Below are positions 38,901 to 53,196 of a stretch of 64,000 bases of DNA, in pieces. The translations under genes were made by a program, and so were the position numbers. The notes beneath the pieces were generated by a model, which was given only the letters and a program-made list of their open reading frames with translations, searched no databases and was not told the DNA's origin. The DNA comes from Rhizophagus irregularis (taxonomy: Eukaryota > Glomeromycota > Glomeromycetes > Glomerales > Glomeraceae), in NCBI RefSeq assembly GCF_026210795.1, contig NC_089452.1, forward strand, positions 3,100,001 through 3,164,000, given 5' to 3'. Numbering within the stretch: position 1 is the stretch's first letter; each line of letters opens with the position of its first letter.

Positions 38901-41130
38901 AAAAGAGACTAGCCGTCCCAGAATTACTATCTACAAATGCATTGCTAGTGCCAATAATTGAATGTGCAGAAGTATACTTATTAGTCTTGCCCGTTGGGGA
39001 TAATGGTGGTGTATTACTTCCTACATTTGAATAAGCAAATGCTTCTTTTAACACATCGTCATCTTGATCTGGATCAAAATGATGAGGTAATAATAATTGC
39101 TGATGTTGTTGTAACAATTGTTGTTGACGATATTGATGTTGGTGTTGCAGTAAATCTTGTTGATCTTGTAATATTTGCTGCTGTTGTTGTTGTAGTAACA
39201 ACTGTTGTTGCTGTTGTTGAATTTGTTGATGTTGCTGTAATTGTAACTGCAATTGTAATTGTTTCTGTTCATTTTCTTGTCTTTGCTGTATTTGTATTTG
39301 TAATTGTTGTTCTTGTTCTTGTTTTTGCTGTAGCTGCAACTGTCTCTGTTGTTCTAAAATCAATTGATCTTTTTCTCTGTCTAGTTCAAAGCTGCGATCA
39401 TCATCTATTTCACGTTCAAGGTCTTTTTCGTCATCTTTACGATTATTTTGTGGTTGTTGTAATAACTGATGTTCTCCTTCACTTCTTTGTGAATGTTGAA
39501 ACGATGTTTGTTCTCGCTGTTTTTCTTGATGAAAGTCTGTTTGATCTCGTTGTAAAGATGATTCTTCAATTTCTTGATTTGACTGACTTTGTGATTCTTG
39601 CCAATCCTGTAACACTTTATTTTTTTTTATTTGACGTTCATGCCGTGTTTCCTGTTGAAGACCAAGTTGCACCGAAGTATTTTCCTGCAAGTCCTCCATA
39701 AATTCATTCCTTGTGGAATCTTCAATACCATTCATAGATTCATTGTTCATTTCTCTTTCTGATTTGGTCGTCACAATTTCACTCTGGGAAGACTTACTAT
39801 AGGTATTTGCATCCGATCGGTCGGTCGGATTTTTCCTTTCAAGCTGCATTGGGAATATATAATGTCATACCAACTCGATTTCTCAAAATTAGATTTTCAA
39901 TTAGTCGCTCACTAACCTCTTGCTCAAATTTCTTGCCACGTTCGGTATCCTCTTTCTTAACTTTATCTAAAGTTTCATCCTCTACATTGTTCCCGGGAAT
40001 TCTGAAAACCCCATTACTATCAAAAGTCCCCACTGCATGCCGTGTAACACCATTCCACACTGGATCATCTGCAGATGATAAGTTGAGAGATCCTGATGTT
40101 CTAGGTGGACGACTGCTACGAGGACTTGTTCGCCCGCTAAGTACTCCACCAATAATGCCACCAAAACGTTCGCTTCTCGGTGAAGTTAGACCAGTATTAA
40201 TATGTTTTTCACCACGAGGAGGAAATGGTACTCTATCTCTTTCAACACGTTCACTTCCAGTAACAGTTCCACTCGATGCATTGGAAACGATGCGCCGAGT
40301 AAGTTCACTATTAACAGACGTGCCTGACAAAAGCTATTAATCGAGGTGAAATTTTTATATTTAATAATAATGGAATAAATATTGTTTTAATATGTAATGA
40401 ATAAAAGAAATTCCAATGCTAAAAATTCATCGATTATTGATTATAGTAATTTATTTTTGGTTGATCAATAAATATTCTGCTTAATTCAATATTATGCTAA
40501 CTACACCCAAAATTTTGATTATGAACTTTCTAAACAATTTTCTTATTATAAAAAATAGATTCAAGGTGTTACCTTTTGTTCCTGTTCTGTATAAATTATC
40601 ATGGCCATTGGTTGTAGTGGCTCCTCACTTGTAACATATTCATGTCTTTCGAATTCCAAAGGTAATCCTACTGGCTTATATAATTTAAGCATAAATTCTT
40701 TTGAGTATTTAAAAGGATTTAGTGCAGAATCACCTGCACCAGGTACGTCAGATTTCTCAGACGCTTCACTATGAAGTGAACGATTTGACGTAGTATTATT
40801 ATTATTAGCAGCAGCCACTGAAGACCAAGAAAATGTAGTTCCGTTGCTATTAGTATTATTTGTAGGATTTATATTGCTATTTGCACTTGCAGAAATGGTA
40901 GACGAATTAGTCGTTGCATTAGATGAAGTCAAAGTAGGAGAAGTGGAACGATTACTATCGCTCGTTGGAGTTTTAGGAAACCGTCTCATCCTTTAAAATT
41001 AAATTTATTAAAAATTGAGTTAAAAATCAGAAATACTGAACTAGCTTCAAACTTGGAGTTCACCGAAAAGCCAAATGGTTATGAGTAATTACCATTCTGG
41101 TCCGAAGTTCATGGTGTTGCTTGTAGCCAT
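35985..41130 (-). CDS. GYF-domain protein of the GIGYF/Smy2 type
   Basis: Eight exons give 1454 residues: 41130-41093, 40990-40573, 40333-39917, 39843-38814, 38738-36985, 36859-36669, 36576-36371, 36295-35985. The N-terminus reads MNFGPEWMRRF, like animal GIGYF proteins (NFGPEWLR). Residues 108-114, YSKEFML, fit the eIF4E-family binding pattern YX4(L/M)-hydrophobic. A Gln/Leu-rich region precedes the GYF domain (about 620-680: KWMYRDPSGNIQGPFSSQEM then WYKGGFF, with Phe for the usual Tyr). Three LREIQ repeats in charged helical segments (about 1010-1190) and a conserved C-terminal helical block (EEFLKWCRQALRGL) follow. GYF domains bind proline-rich partners, so translational repression or mRNA turnover is the likely role. 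The end of exon 3 rests on choosing the GTTAGT donor at 39916. Confidence 0.88.
39060..39370 (-). repeat. Glutamine/leucine repeat tract inside the GYF gene
   Basis: Plus-strand CTG/TTG/TTGTTG runs encode Gln- and Leu-rich repeats (LQLQLQLQQHQQ, QQQQQQ) on the minus strand in exon 4. It reads through in frame. Length is likely to vary between strains, as is usual for such trinucleotide tracts. Confidence 0.8.
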
Positions 41131-42123
41131 ATTAATTTGTACGAAATTTGAACGAGTTTATTTGTGCTATTTCTTGTTCCGATTTACTTTTTGAAAATCA
41201 AGTATTGTAATTAAACCAAGCGTTTAGAAAATTAGTAGCGAAAAAAAAAAATCGTAATTATTATTGGAAGATTTTAGCATCATCCATGTATACTAGGTAA
41301 TGTCATATGATAACCATATGATATTTCAACATATATAGTAAAAACTTTTATTACGTTACTAGTCAATTATTTTTTGTTAAGTCATGGTTGTTTAATTAAT
41401 AAATAATATTTTCTATAAATAGCATACTTCAACTTGGATGGTTTTTACCGCAGTTTAATTAATACTTTTAACGAAGGATTCTTTTAAAACAAATAAAATT
41501 CAACTTTTTCATAGTTTTTTCAAAACTATCCGAATAGTAACTGCCTTTTAACCTAAGGATTGTTCTATTTGTTATATAGGAATACAACCAATACTAAATA
41601 TGCGTTATTAATTTTATAAAAATTTATTTATTTACTACATTTATTCAAAATTTCTGTCTAATAACAGTCAAAAAACGGACGAGAAGAAAAAAATGGTAAA
41701 AATATATTAATATTAAAGGAAAAATTTCTTAGTTTTATTTTCTTAGCTATTTTTAGACCTGGTATTATATACTATGTAATTATAATAAATTCTATTATTT
41801 GATAGTTTTGGCCAAAACCTGGGACGACGTGCGTTAGCCGCTGCCAGATGATTTAAGCCGGTGTATCGACAAAACATTATATTTACGACATTGTTATTAT
41901 TGTCAAATTTTATAGGGATTTTATAAATTTAAAAAATAATATCACTATTATTTATTTCTAATATACAGAAGCTCAATAAATTTAAATATAAAACAAATCA
42001 ATATAATAACTAATAACAATAATTGAGCAATTGTATAATACCTTCCTTCTAACAAAACGTTTTTATAAGATACTATATGTTTGTTTAGTACATCTATAAA
42101 ATTAAGTACGGTTATAAAATTAC
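41131..42123. other. Intergenic region, GYF promoter side
   Basis: About 990 bases between the GYF start and the VPS4 stop. It should contain the GYF gene promoter and VPS4 3' UTR. It is A/T-rich with no coding exon visible. A GACGACGTGCGTTAGCCGCT patch near 41825 stands out only by its higher G+C. Confidence 0.45.
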
Positions 42124-44240
<2,117 letters not shown>

Positions 44241-44526
44241 GATTCAGTGAGTTATCAGTTAAACTATCGTAAACGGTTTGAGAAGTAAATAACAGTGAGA
44301 AACTGGTTTGAAATAACTCTCAATTTTTTCCGCGTTATCCCAGTAATTTCCGCGTTATACCAGCGTATTACAACATCTCATCTTTATATTTATTACCCAA
44401 TTTTAGTATCAGTATCATCATGTGATTGCTATGTCATAAAAGTCATAATAAACACTTCCAAAATTAAATTATACAATTTATAAAAAGTTCAAATTTTATT
44501 AAAGCATCTATAGAACAGTAAGATAT

Positions 44527-45593
44527 TTAATGAAATATATCAGGATTAGATGAATCAGTATAACTAGTGAAATCATTGAAATCACTAAAATCATTAGGCG
44601 AAGGAGATCTTTGAATATTTTGTGCAGCGGGAGAAATACTTTGTTTTTTTCTAACAGAAGCAGCAGAAGGTGGAGGCGGTAAAAGAGGAACAGTTTTTGT
44701 ACTTTCATCAGTATTAATACTTGAAATACTATCTATATGCCGCGTATTATGCTATTATGAAAATAATGAATTTTAGAATGAAATTTTTAAAGATTTTGCA
44801 AATCATATATGTCATGTAATTATGTTCTTACATTGCCAATCTTTAATCTAATTGTTTGACCTTCTTTCAAACTATAGTCTCTTTTTGGTTGCTCTAAGGC
44901 TTTTTTAGAATATTCAGCTGACTCCTTTTCTATTTTGAGATGTCTATTATACACAAAAAAGTGTCAATTATCTAATAGTAGAGGTATAGAATTATTAGTA
45001 AATTTAAGAAGATGATTACTTGACATGATCTTGTAAAGCTACTTGAAAATCAAAAGCTTCCGAACGTTCTTGAAATCCCATGCCTATAAATGCATGTCGA
45101 CCATCATCTTCAATACGCAATACAAAATATCTGCTTGAATCACGTACAGGTTCAACTGTATTAGTATCAGGATCATATAAACACTGTGCGAATAGTTCTC
45201 CTGATGTAGTTGTTAAAATGTGTTAAATATAAGTTAAAAGAAGACTCAAAAAATAAACTTATTTTACCAGTTGTCCCATCTTCTAACTTTATAAAACACT
45301 TTTCTCCTACGGAAATAACTCTTAAACGTCCTTTCCATAAAAAAGCCTCCATATCACCCCATTCTGATGCTCTGAATTACAAATTTTTATTAAATGTGGT
45401 TTTTTTAAAAAATTATTATATAACATAAGCAATTACTTGTATTCTCGACTAGATGTTCTCGGCGGAATTTTATATACTAAGATCACAATATTTCTTGTTA
45501 AAAATCTTGTCTTTATTAGAAAAAAAAACTAATATAAAACATACCATAACATTCACGAATTACTAACAGTACGCTTTCGTACTCGTCTGACAT
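44527..45593 (-). CDS. NECAP-like adaptin-ear-binding endocytic protein
   Basis: Six exons give 236 residues: 45593-45545, 45476-45437, 45371-45268, 45200-45020, 44943-44832, 44751-44527. The N-terminal PH-like NECAP domain is recognisable from [19 protein letters not shown], then [38 protein letters not shown] and [14 protein letters not shown]. The C-terminus has a proline-rich stretch and repeated Asp-Phe motifs (NDFSDFNDF), of the kind that contact AP-2 appendages. In animals NECAPs bind AP-2 and regulate clathrin-coated vesicle formation; the same role is inferred here. It is divergent from the MAPKKK across 164 bases. Confidence 0.92.
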
Positions 45594-45757
45594 CACAATG
45601 TCCAAAAAATATTGCCGGAAAACAAAAATAACGAGTTTATAGTTATCACGCAGAAAATCATGTGATAAATTGAATATCATTATCAGTACCGACTAGTTAG
45701 TTTTCCTATTGGTAATTTCATAGAATTTTTGTTTGCTTATTATTTGTTGCGACTCCA
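45594..45757. promoter_or_regulatory. Probable bidirectional promoter, NECAP / MAPKKK
   Basis: Only 164 bases separate two divergent start codons, so this gap must contain or overlap both core promoters. I recognise no specific binding site with confidence. The role is inferred from geometry. Confidence 0.55.
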
Positions 45758-48700
45758 ATGAAAAATACAGTACGTTTTAACACTCCTTACGAAGACGAAG
45801 AGCCAAGAAGGGATGAAGGACGCGAGAGCTTTAATGGATATGCGATCTCGGGAGATTCAATCGTTAATCATAGGAACGGTGTTGGATATGGCAGTTCACA
45901 ACGACCTTTTCAAAATCTAATCTTTGTTTTACATGGGCTCGATGAGTATCAAAAGCAAAGACTGGAAAGCAAAATATTTCAACAGGGCGGTAGTGTCTCG
46001 TCAATGATCAGTGAACGGGTAAAATTTTATTTTCGAATTCTTTTTTCGTATTCGTCCAAACATTTTTGTTGATTTACTGAAAATTTCACTTTGTGTGTTA
46101 ATATAAAGGAAATATTTATATTAAATTTTTTAAATTTAGACGACTTATCTTGTAACAACGCAAGAGTACCATGATAGAAATACTGAAGAAATTAACGAAT
46201 TGGTGAAATCTAACAATGTACAAATCATGTTCGATAATTGGATTTATGAAGCGGCAAATGCGGCAAATAATATGCATGAGGACATCGGGTAAATAAAATG
46301 TTTAATAACCCTTTTATATCGTCGCTTTAAGTAATAATTAAAAATTGTAAGAATTATATTTTCAATAGTAATCCAAATAATCACCGTTATAATCGCCGTG
46401 ACAGAGATGATGATAACGACTATGATGATGATGATGATAACGAACATGGCCATGAGAGACCTATAAATCCTATAAATCGAAAATCAAAATCTTATAGTGA
46501 TAGAACTAAAGATGAAAAGGGCCTAAACCAAAAACATGACTGGGATCATTATTCATATTTTCCAAATGAATATGGTAATAGGAAACGCCACTCTAGAGAT
46601 GGATTTGCAAGTAGTCGGAGGAGTAATGATGTTTTTGATTGGGATCGAGCATCTAACGATTCAGATGAATCTGATGGTGTAGTTAACGATTTTCCAAATT
46701 CTGAAGATGCCGATACTTCTACCACAAAACCTGGATTGACTCATGAAATGCAAAAGGAAAGAATGGAATGGCAAAGTTTTTTGGCATCCGTACTTAATGG
46801 CGACGTTATTAAATCGGAGAAACGGCGTATGTCAGGTTCAAATCCAAGGCAAGCGGCTAGTATAAGTTATCAAATTTGGTTGGGAATCCGTGCTATAACG
46901 CGTGGACGTACACTCGCGGAAGAGAAGTTGATTGTTGAGGAGAGTCGACAGATAATCGATGTTTTACTCAAAGAAGTTATAGAATTTGAGGTAAAACCAG
47001 GTGATGTGCCTGCAATTGATCAGGTAGCCGAGATACTTCAGAGAGTTGATACATGTGAGAATCTTTATCATTCACGCAAAGCAATGATGCTTGATAAACC
47101 TTTATATAAATCAGAAGAATTTCAATATAGTTTGGATGCTCTTAATTCATGGTTAACGATAACACGTAGTTTGCAAACACAATTAAAAATTTTACAAAAT
47201 TGGACAGGAAGTGGAATTTTGGAAATTACTCGACCGAAGGATGCCCCAACCGATGCAGAAAATCCTTCTTTTCTTGAACGAATATTGAAAGAGAATAGTT
47301 TGAAACAAACTTTTGAAAACCGAACTCTATCGACTTTAGATTCGCTTTTGCTAAAAGCGAAACGTGTAATGATTGATAATGCTGCTGCTTTTGCTAAAAT
47401 GAAATTACCTCCTTATATCAACGAATTACAGCAACTTCTTAATTTTCCAACAAAACTTATGGAAGAATGTATGAAATTGTTACTTACGTATTCTAATCGT
47501 CTGTCCGATCCTACTATGTTGATGGTTCAGCAGATGATGGAGAATTTTCGAATTTCTCTTTCATTAGCATGTCAAATCAAACATCAATATCTCGAGCTTA
47601 TCAAACCTGCAGATGGTTGGGATATTCCTCCATGCATCGATGAAAATTATAATACAGTTTTACTAGACTCGTTGAAATTCTACTTTAAGTTACTACAGTG
47701 GAAGCTCAAAATTGGATACAAGACTGTATCATTTAAGGAAGCAGAAATTTTAGAAAATGAATGGTCTTTTTTAAGTGGCATATGTCGTCATATAGTGGGA
47801 GGTGATTCTGAAACTGCAGTACAATTTTGGTGAGTATGTAACTTTTTGTATTTGAAATTTTTTTATTACACATTTACATATTTATTTTTTTGGAATATAA
47901 TGTATAAAATTTGCTTAATGTTAGGAACTTTTTTATACATATATACATGGGAAAAATTTAATTTAATAAAAACGAATCGGTTTATTAGTTAATACACAAT
48001 TTTCACACGATTTTAACAATTTTATAGTTCTCTAACGAATAAGTTACTTCAGAATGTCATGACTTATTATGATAAGGAGCTTGGACTAGGACCTACGAAG
48101 TCTGATCCTTTAAAATTTTATAATAAACTCTTGGAAAGTGTACGTTTAAGATTGAGAAGATTGATTCGGTTTACGAAGTAGGTACATTATTTAATTTATT
48201 TAAATATACTCTTTATTAACTTCATCGCTTTTATGTAGATTTCTTTTCGGTGAACTCGAAAATGCTGCAGAATATTTTATTGATGATAATAATTATCAAG
48301 CTTTTATCAAAGGATTAGAGCATACCTCACATGTTCTTGTGTACCCTGATACTTATGAGTCTGATGGTGTGTGCTTCATTGTTGAACGAACGCTTCATAA
48401 CCGACCTCAACAAATACAAAAACTACTTACTTCTGTTCTTACGTCCGAAAAAAGACAAGATAATTATGATGAAGAATTAATAGGAACGGAATATGTCCTT
48501 ATTCTATCACCCAGGGTACAATTTGAATGGAATGGTCTTAATATGGTTGAGTCGATGGAACAACTTAATATTGAACTCAAAACTCACCGTATCAGGCTAG
48601 TTTCTGGTGCATATCCAAGACTACAAGCATGCAAACAACGTTTTCGCGAAGCAGTCGATGGTTGTGGTATTGAAGTTTTGTTAGAAACGCGAGCAAACGT

Positions 48701-50717
48701 ACCTTGCGTTAATCGCGAAATGACTAAAATTAAAAAAACTGTTTTCAAGCTTGCTAATAAAATAATTGATAGTGTTGCATTAATTAAAGAAAAAACAAAG
48801 AATGAAGAATGTCAAGATTTGATTGAAAACTGTTTTAGTTTTGCAACTGAAATAGGTCAACGTTGTTTGCGTTATATGCATCGAGATGCTGTGCGTGCGC
48901 AATTAAATGTTAAATTAACCCGAATGGCGATAGATTGGGTTAGTTTTATATGTGATGATTGTGTTCCCACAGATCGCAAAACGTTTAGATGGGCGGTAAT
49001 TGCTTTAGAATTTGCTATGGCGACAAATCGTGGTAACAATATTCTAGGTTTAACAGAAAATGAATTTGCCATGTTGCGTAGCAAAGTAGGGATGTGTATG
49101 AGGTTACTTATATCTCATGTAGATATTATGGGTGCGCGATCATCTCATGAAGAGCAACAACGGCAAGAGACAACTGGTCATCAGAGTGATCTTGTATTAC
49201 AGTCTCTTCTTCAACTCCAAAATAATTATGGTAATGCTTATAGCGGCAAGGATTCTTTAGTTATGCGAGATGAATGGATGGCTAAGTTAAATGAATTAGA
49301 AGCTAGACGCTACGAAAAGGAACAAGATCAACGTCTTGTTGGTAAAGTTCTTGACGATAATCAACCTGAAAATCGACCTTTAGTCTTTTTAGCATCATCA
49401 AGTTCAAATATTTCTTTACGATGGCAACAAGGCAAATTTATAGGAGGTGGTGCTTTTGGATCAGTTTATTTGGCTGTCAATTTAGATACTGGAGATCTTA
49501 TGGCTGTCAAGGAAATACGATTTCAGGATCCATCTTCACTTACAACGCTTTATAGGTCTGTCAAGGAAGAAATGTCAGTTATGGAAATGCTTGATCATCC
49601 AAATATTGTTTCATATTACGGTATTGAGGTACATCGGGACAAAGTATATATTTTCATGGAATATTGTCAGGGTGGTAGTCTTGCTTCTCAGTTAGAACAT
49701 GGACGTATCGAAGATGAAGGAGTAATTCAATATTATGTTTATCAGATGTTGCATGGGTTAGGTTACTTACATGAAAACGATATAGTTCATAGAGATATAA
49801 AACCTGATAGTAAGTAGTTATTTTAACAATTAAACTTTTTTATTCTTACCCCTAACATCACATATTATATAAAGATATACTTTTAGATCATAATGGAGTG
49901 ATAAAATTTGTGGACTTTGGAGCAGCAAAAATTCTTGCAAAAAATCAGAAGACAATGGGCCGAACTACAATGGCACAAAAATCTAAAACCAATGTTCATA
50001 GTCTAACTGGTACTCCAATGTATATGGTTGGTTGAAATAAATATACTTCTAAAATAAATTTTATATTAAATAATACTAACAAATTTGTCTAAAATTTAGG
50101 CACCGGAAATAATAACCGGAGGGGAGAAGGGTCGTAAAGGATCAATGGATATATGGTCATTGGGATGTTGTGTATTGGAAATGGCCACTGGTAGACGTCC
50201 TTGGTCAAATTTAGATAACGAATGGGCTGTTATGTATCATGTAGTTACAGGTCATCCACCTTTACCGGATCCCTCACAGTTATCGGAATTAGGAATGGAT
50301 TTCTTAAAAATGTGTTTTATTAGATCAGCACAACAACGTCCTTCCGCTAAAGAATTACTGAAGCATCCATGGATCGAAGATGCAGTTAAAGGAGTTTCTG
50401 CGAATATGGATTCAAGCGAGTGGACTCATAATGGTAGTATGTTGAGTACAAGCTCAAACTCCGCAACTAATACAACACCTAACACTAGTAGTACTCCCAC
50501 AACTCCTTTCAGCAATATATCAATGCGAACAATGGAGTCTGCAATGCGGACTTTAGAACTCGTGAGTGATGAAGATTTTAGACCTTCATCCCCGCCATTA
50601 TCGAATGGTAAAGAACATGTAGAAGATGATTCTCAAAAGATATTTATGATCAAAGATGGGTTACCATCTAGTACTTCAGTAGTATCTGTTGAAAGCGAAG
50701 ACGGTGTATTAGTTTAG
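45758..50717 (+). CDS. Ssk2/Wak1-type MAPKKK with N-terminal BRCT-like domain
   Basis: Seven exons give 1449 residues: 45758-46018, 46140-46288, 46369-47829, 48028-48177, 48239-49809, 49887-50026, 50100-50717. Residues about 52-130 look like a BRCT domain: LIFVLHGLDEYQKQRLE, the Gly pair QQGGSV, TTYLVTTQEY and VQIMFDNWIYEA with the conserved Trp. A charged Asp/Arg/His-rich linker follows (about 137-260), then a long helical region as in Ssk2/Ssk22/Wak1. The C-terminal kinase domain (about 1068-1330) has GGGAFGSVY (1076-1084), AVKEI with K1098, HRDIKPDN (D1193), VDFGAAKI (D1207), GTPMYMAPE and DIWSLGC. DFGAAK is characteristic of the Ssk2 group, which activates the Hog1-type stress MAPK cascade. 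Last is a Ser/Thr-rich tail. The kinase looks active. The BRCT-like domain is the unusual part. Confidence 0.92.
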
Positions 50718-51193
50718 TTCATATAATGCTATTATTTTATTTATTTTACAATAATTTATTTTATTTTTGTACGAAGATTTTGGTTTGATATTATCTATTT
50801 ATTTAATTATATCCACATTTTGGAAATAAAAATAAATAACTTTAATAATAATTTGACACATTCTGAACATCTTGCAAATTTCGGAGGGTTTGATTTACAA
50901 ATACTAAAATTTAAAATCGAAAATTTCCGTGTAGTTTTTTTAAATTCAGAAAAAATTTTAGAGTACATGGTACTAAAGGTGAAGATTATCATGTGATTAG
51001 GTAATTAATAAAAATTTGTGACATCATTATTTAAATGCCCTGATAAACTATTAATAAAAGTTAAGTATTACAGGTATTCGATAAATTTTTCTTTTTGCCT
51101 GACATTTGGGTTAAATAGTTTATATTATGCCTCTTAAATTTTCAAGTAATATTTCTAGACTAGATGTCTTTTTTTCTTCAATAAATAAATAAA
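50718..51193. other. Intergenic region between the two kinase genes
   Basis: It holds the MAPKKK 3' UTR and the promoter of the STE20-like kinase. It is A/T-rich, and a run of AATAAATAAATAAA lies directly before the downstream start codon. No coding exon seen. Confidence 0.5.
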
Positions 51194-52781
51194 ATGGATA
51201 CAAAAAGAAACATGCTACTTTTTCTTGTTTTGATAATAGTATATTCGATAAGTGTGAATCTGGTTATACCGGAACTTGGTAATCTAATTTTGATTAACGT
51301 GTTGATTGCTTTGGTTTATGGACTGGTCTATAAACTTAAGGTTCATTTTTCAAAACACTATGTAATAATAATAAAGAATCCTTTTACACACAAAAAATTT
51401 TCTTTATTAACTTCAGTAAGTAAAAAAAACTATATATATTATATATATTGGACATACTGGGTATTTTATTAAAATTTTTTTTGAATGTTAGACATATACC
51501 ACTTATATAACATCATCCATCATTGAAGAAGAAGAACAACCACAACCACCACAAATTTCACCACAACCACCTACTTTAATTGCCAGGATGCAAGAAGAAA
51601 ATCGACAATTATTAATAAAGTTAGCTGGTCTTGAAAATGAAAAAATGATGAGTAATAGTGATAACGAAGATGATAGTAAGCGTGTACGTAATTTAAGACG
51701 TAAAGGTAATAAATACAAATGTAGTACTGGAACATTAAGTAGCAGACATGCGTCAAGCGTTTTTTCAGCATCAACTTCAGCATATGAAACAACCCTTACG
51801 GATATAACACATTATTCTTGTGATTTGGAAGAAATGAAACCAAAAATAATAAATAATAATTGGGAAGTTATTGATGAAAGAGCCGAATCACAAAATAAAC
51901 ATCTTTATCTGTCAAAAATTAGGAATTCGGTTGAAGAGCTAGACGTACGCGATATATTTAATATGGATCAAATTAATTCAGGAGCATTGGGCAAAGTTTA
52001 TAAGTGCACACATCGAAAGTCACAACAAATTTTAGCAATAAAATTAATAAGTTTATCCTCCTCAAAACTTCTTAACGTAACATATTCCGAAATCTTGGCT
52101 TGTCGCCTATTACGTCACCAAAACATAATTCAAAATTATAAACAATATATTTACGAAGATTACTCTTCAACAAACGATTATGATTCAGAATTACCTAATT
52201 ATACACTATGTTTATTAATGGAATATTGTGAACAGGGGTCTCTGTGGGATATAAGGCACAAACGACAATCAAAAAGATTAACTGAACATGAAATTGCATT
52301 CGTATGTAGAGAAGTTTTAAAAGGTTTAGAATACATTCATTCAATGGGAATAATACATAGAGATATTAAAGCTCAGAATATTTTACTATCAAACGACGGT
52401 ATAGTTAAGATAGCTGATTTTGGTTCTTCTTCTTTACATTCAAGAGCTTCATTAAAACTTGGAACTTTATATTGGATGGCGCCTGAAGTATTACATGACC
52501 AAATTTATAATAGTAAAGTTGATATATGGTCTTTAGGTATTATGGCAATAGAATTAATTGATGGTCGTCCTCCATGGTTTCCTTTGGGCCAAAGAAAGGT
52601 CGTAGAGTTAATAAGAACTGTAGGAACTCCTCCAATTCCATTAAATATTTCTTTAGATTTTGAAAATTTCTTGAGAGATTGTCTTAAAGTAAATCCTGTT
52701 GAAAGACCATCTGCTACTGATTTACTATCTCATCATTTTATAAAAGAATTCTCTCTCGCAATTGAAAAATTACAATTGTAA
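51194..52781 (+). CDS. STE20-group kinase with two N-terminal hydrophobic segments
   Basis: Two exons, 51194-51415 and 51492-52781, give 503 residues. Residues about 7-46 form two hydrophobic stretches (MLLFLVLIIVYSISVNLVI and LILINVLIALVYGLVY), read as a membrane hairpin or signal anchor. An acidic/proline segment (EEEEQPQPPQISPQPP), a short coiled region and a Ser/Thr-rich linker follow. The kinase domain (about 229-495) has a glycine loop INSGALGKV in which the first Gly is Asn, AIKLI with K258, HRDIKAQN (D365), DFGSSS (383-385), GTLYWMAPEV and DIWSLGIMAIEL. The GTxYWMAPEV and HRDIKxxN patterns place it in the STE20 (PAK/GCK) group. Other catalytic residues are present, so it is probably active. 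It lies 476 bases downstream of the MAPKKK, same strand. The STE20 subfamily is unresolved. Confidence 0.87.
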
Positions 52782-53196
52782 ATTATTAGCATACATACAT
52801 AGTATAAAATTATAATTATAATGCATTTATATTATTATTTAATAACCCTATAAACTATAATTATGGATAATGTGTAAATGAATAGATCCTACTTACTAAA
52901 TCCAAATCGTGTGGAACGTCAAAGCGGAAGTGTATTGTAATCATGTGATAACAGAAAATATTTGTTACCCATGTCGCACATTTATAGGGCGTGAATTCAT
53001 AGAGCCGGCCGGAATTATTAAATTTCCTAATAAGAAATTCCCGGAATTATATTTTTAGATAGAAGTAAAATTCGCAGATGTCGCACCGTTAACCAAATAT
53101 CATTTTATCAAACAATTTATTGAATAAAATAGATGTATCAAATTTGTAATTAATGCTTGAGTATGTAAATTCTCGATGAGATCATTTTATTTCCCT
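52782..53196. other. Convergent intergenic region
   Basis: It carries the 3' flanks of the STE20-like kinase (plus) and the demethylase (minus). No coding exon seen. A higher-G+C patch, CATAGAGCCGGCCGGAAT, lies near 53000, of unknown meaning. Confidence 0.45.

Noticed and set aside
38994-39701. 235-codon plus-strand Val-rich frame
   Set aside because: It is the complement of the Gln/Leu repeat tract in the GYF gene; CAA/CAG repeats read as Val/Leu on the other strand.
39839-39916. Alternative read-through end of GYF exon 3
   Set aside because: Reading through ends in a stop at 39839. A later donor would leave an intron of only about 31 bases. The GTTAGT donor at 39916 gives a 73-bp intron and an open frame.
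39807-40340. 177-codon plus-strand frame
   Set aside because: It is the antisense shadow of GYF exons 3-4, which carry the conserved protein and consistent splice sites.
48872-49084. Minus-strand frame inside the MAPKKK
   Set aside because: It is a shadow of the long conserved plus-strand exon.
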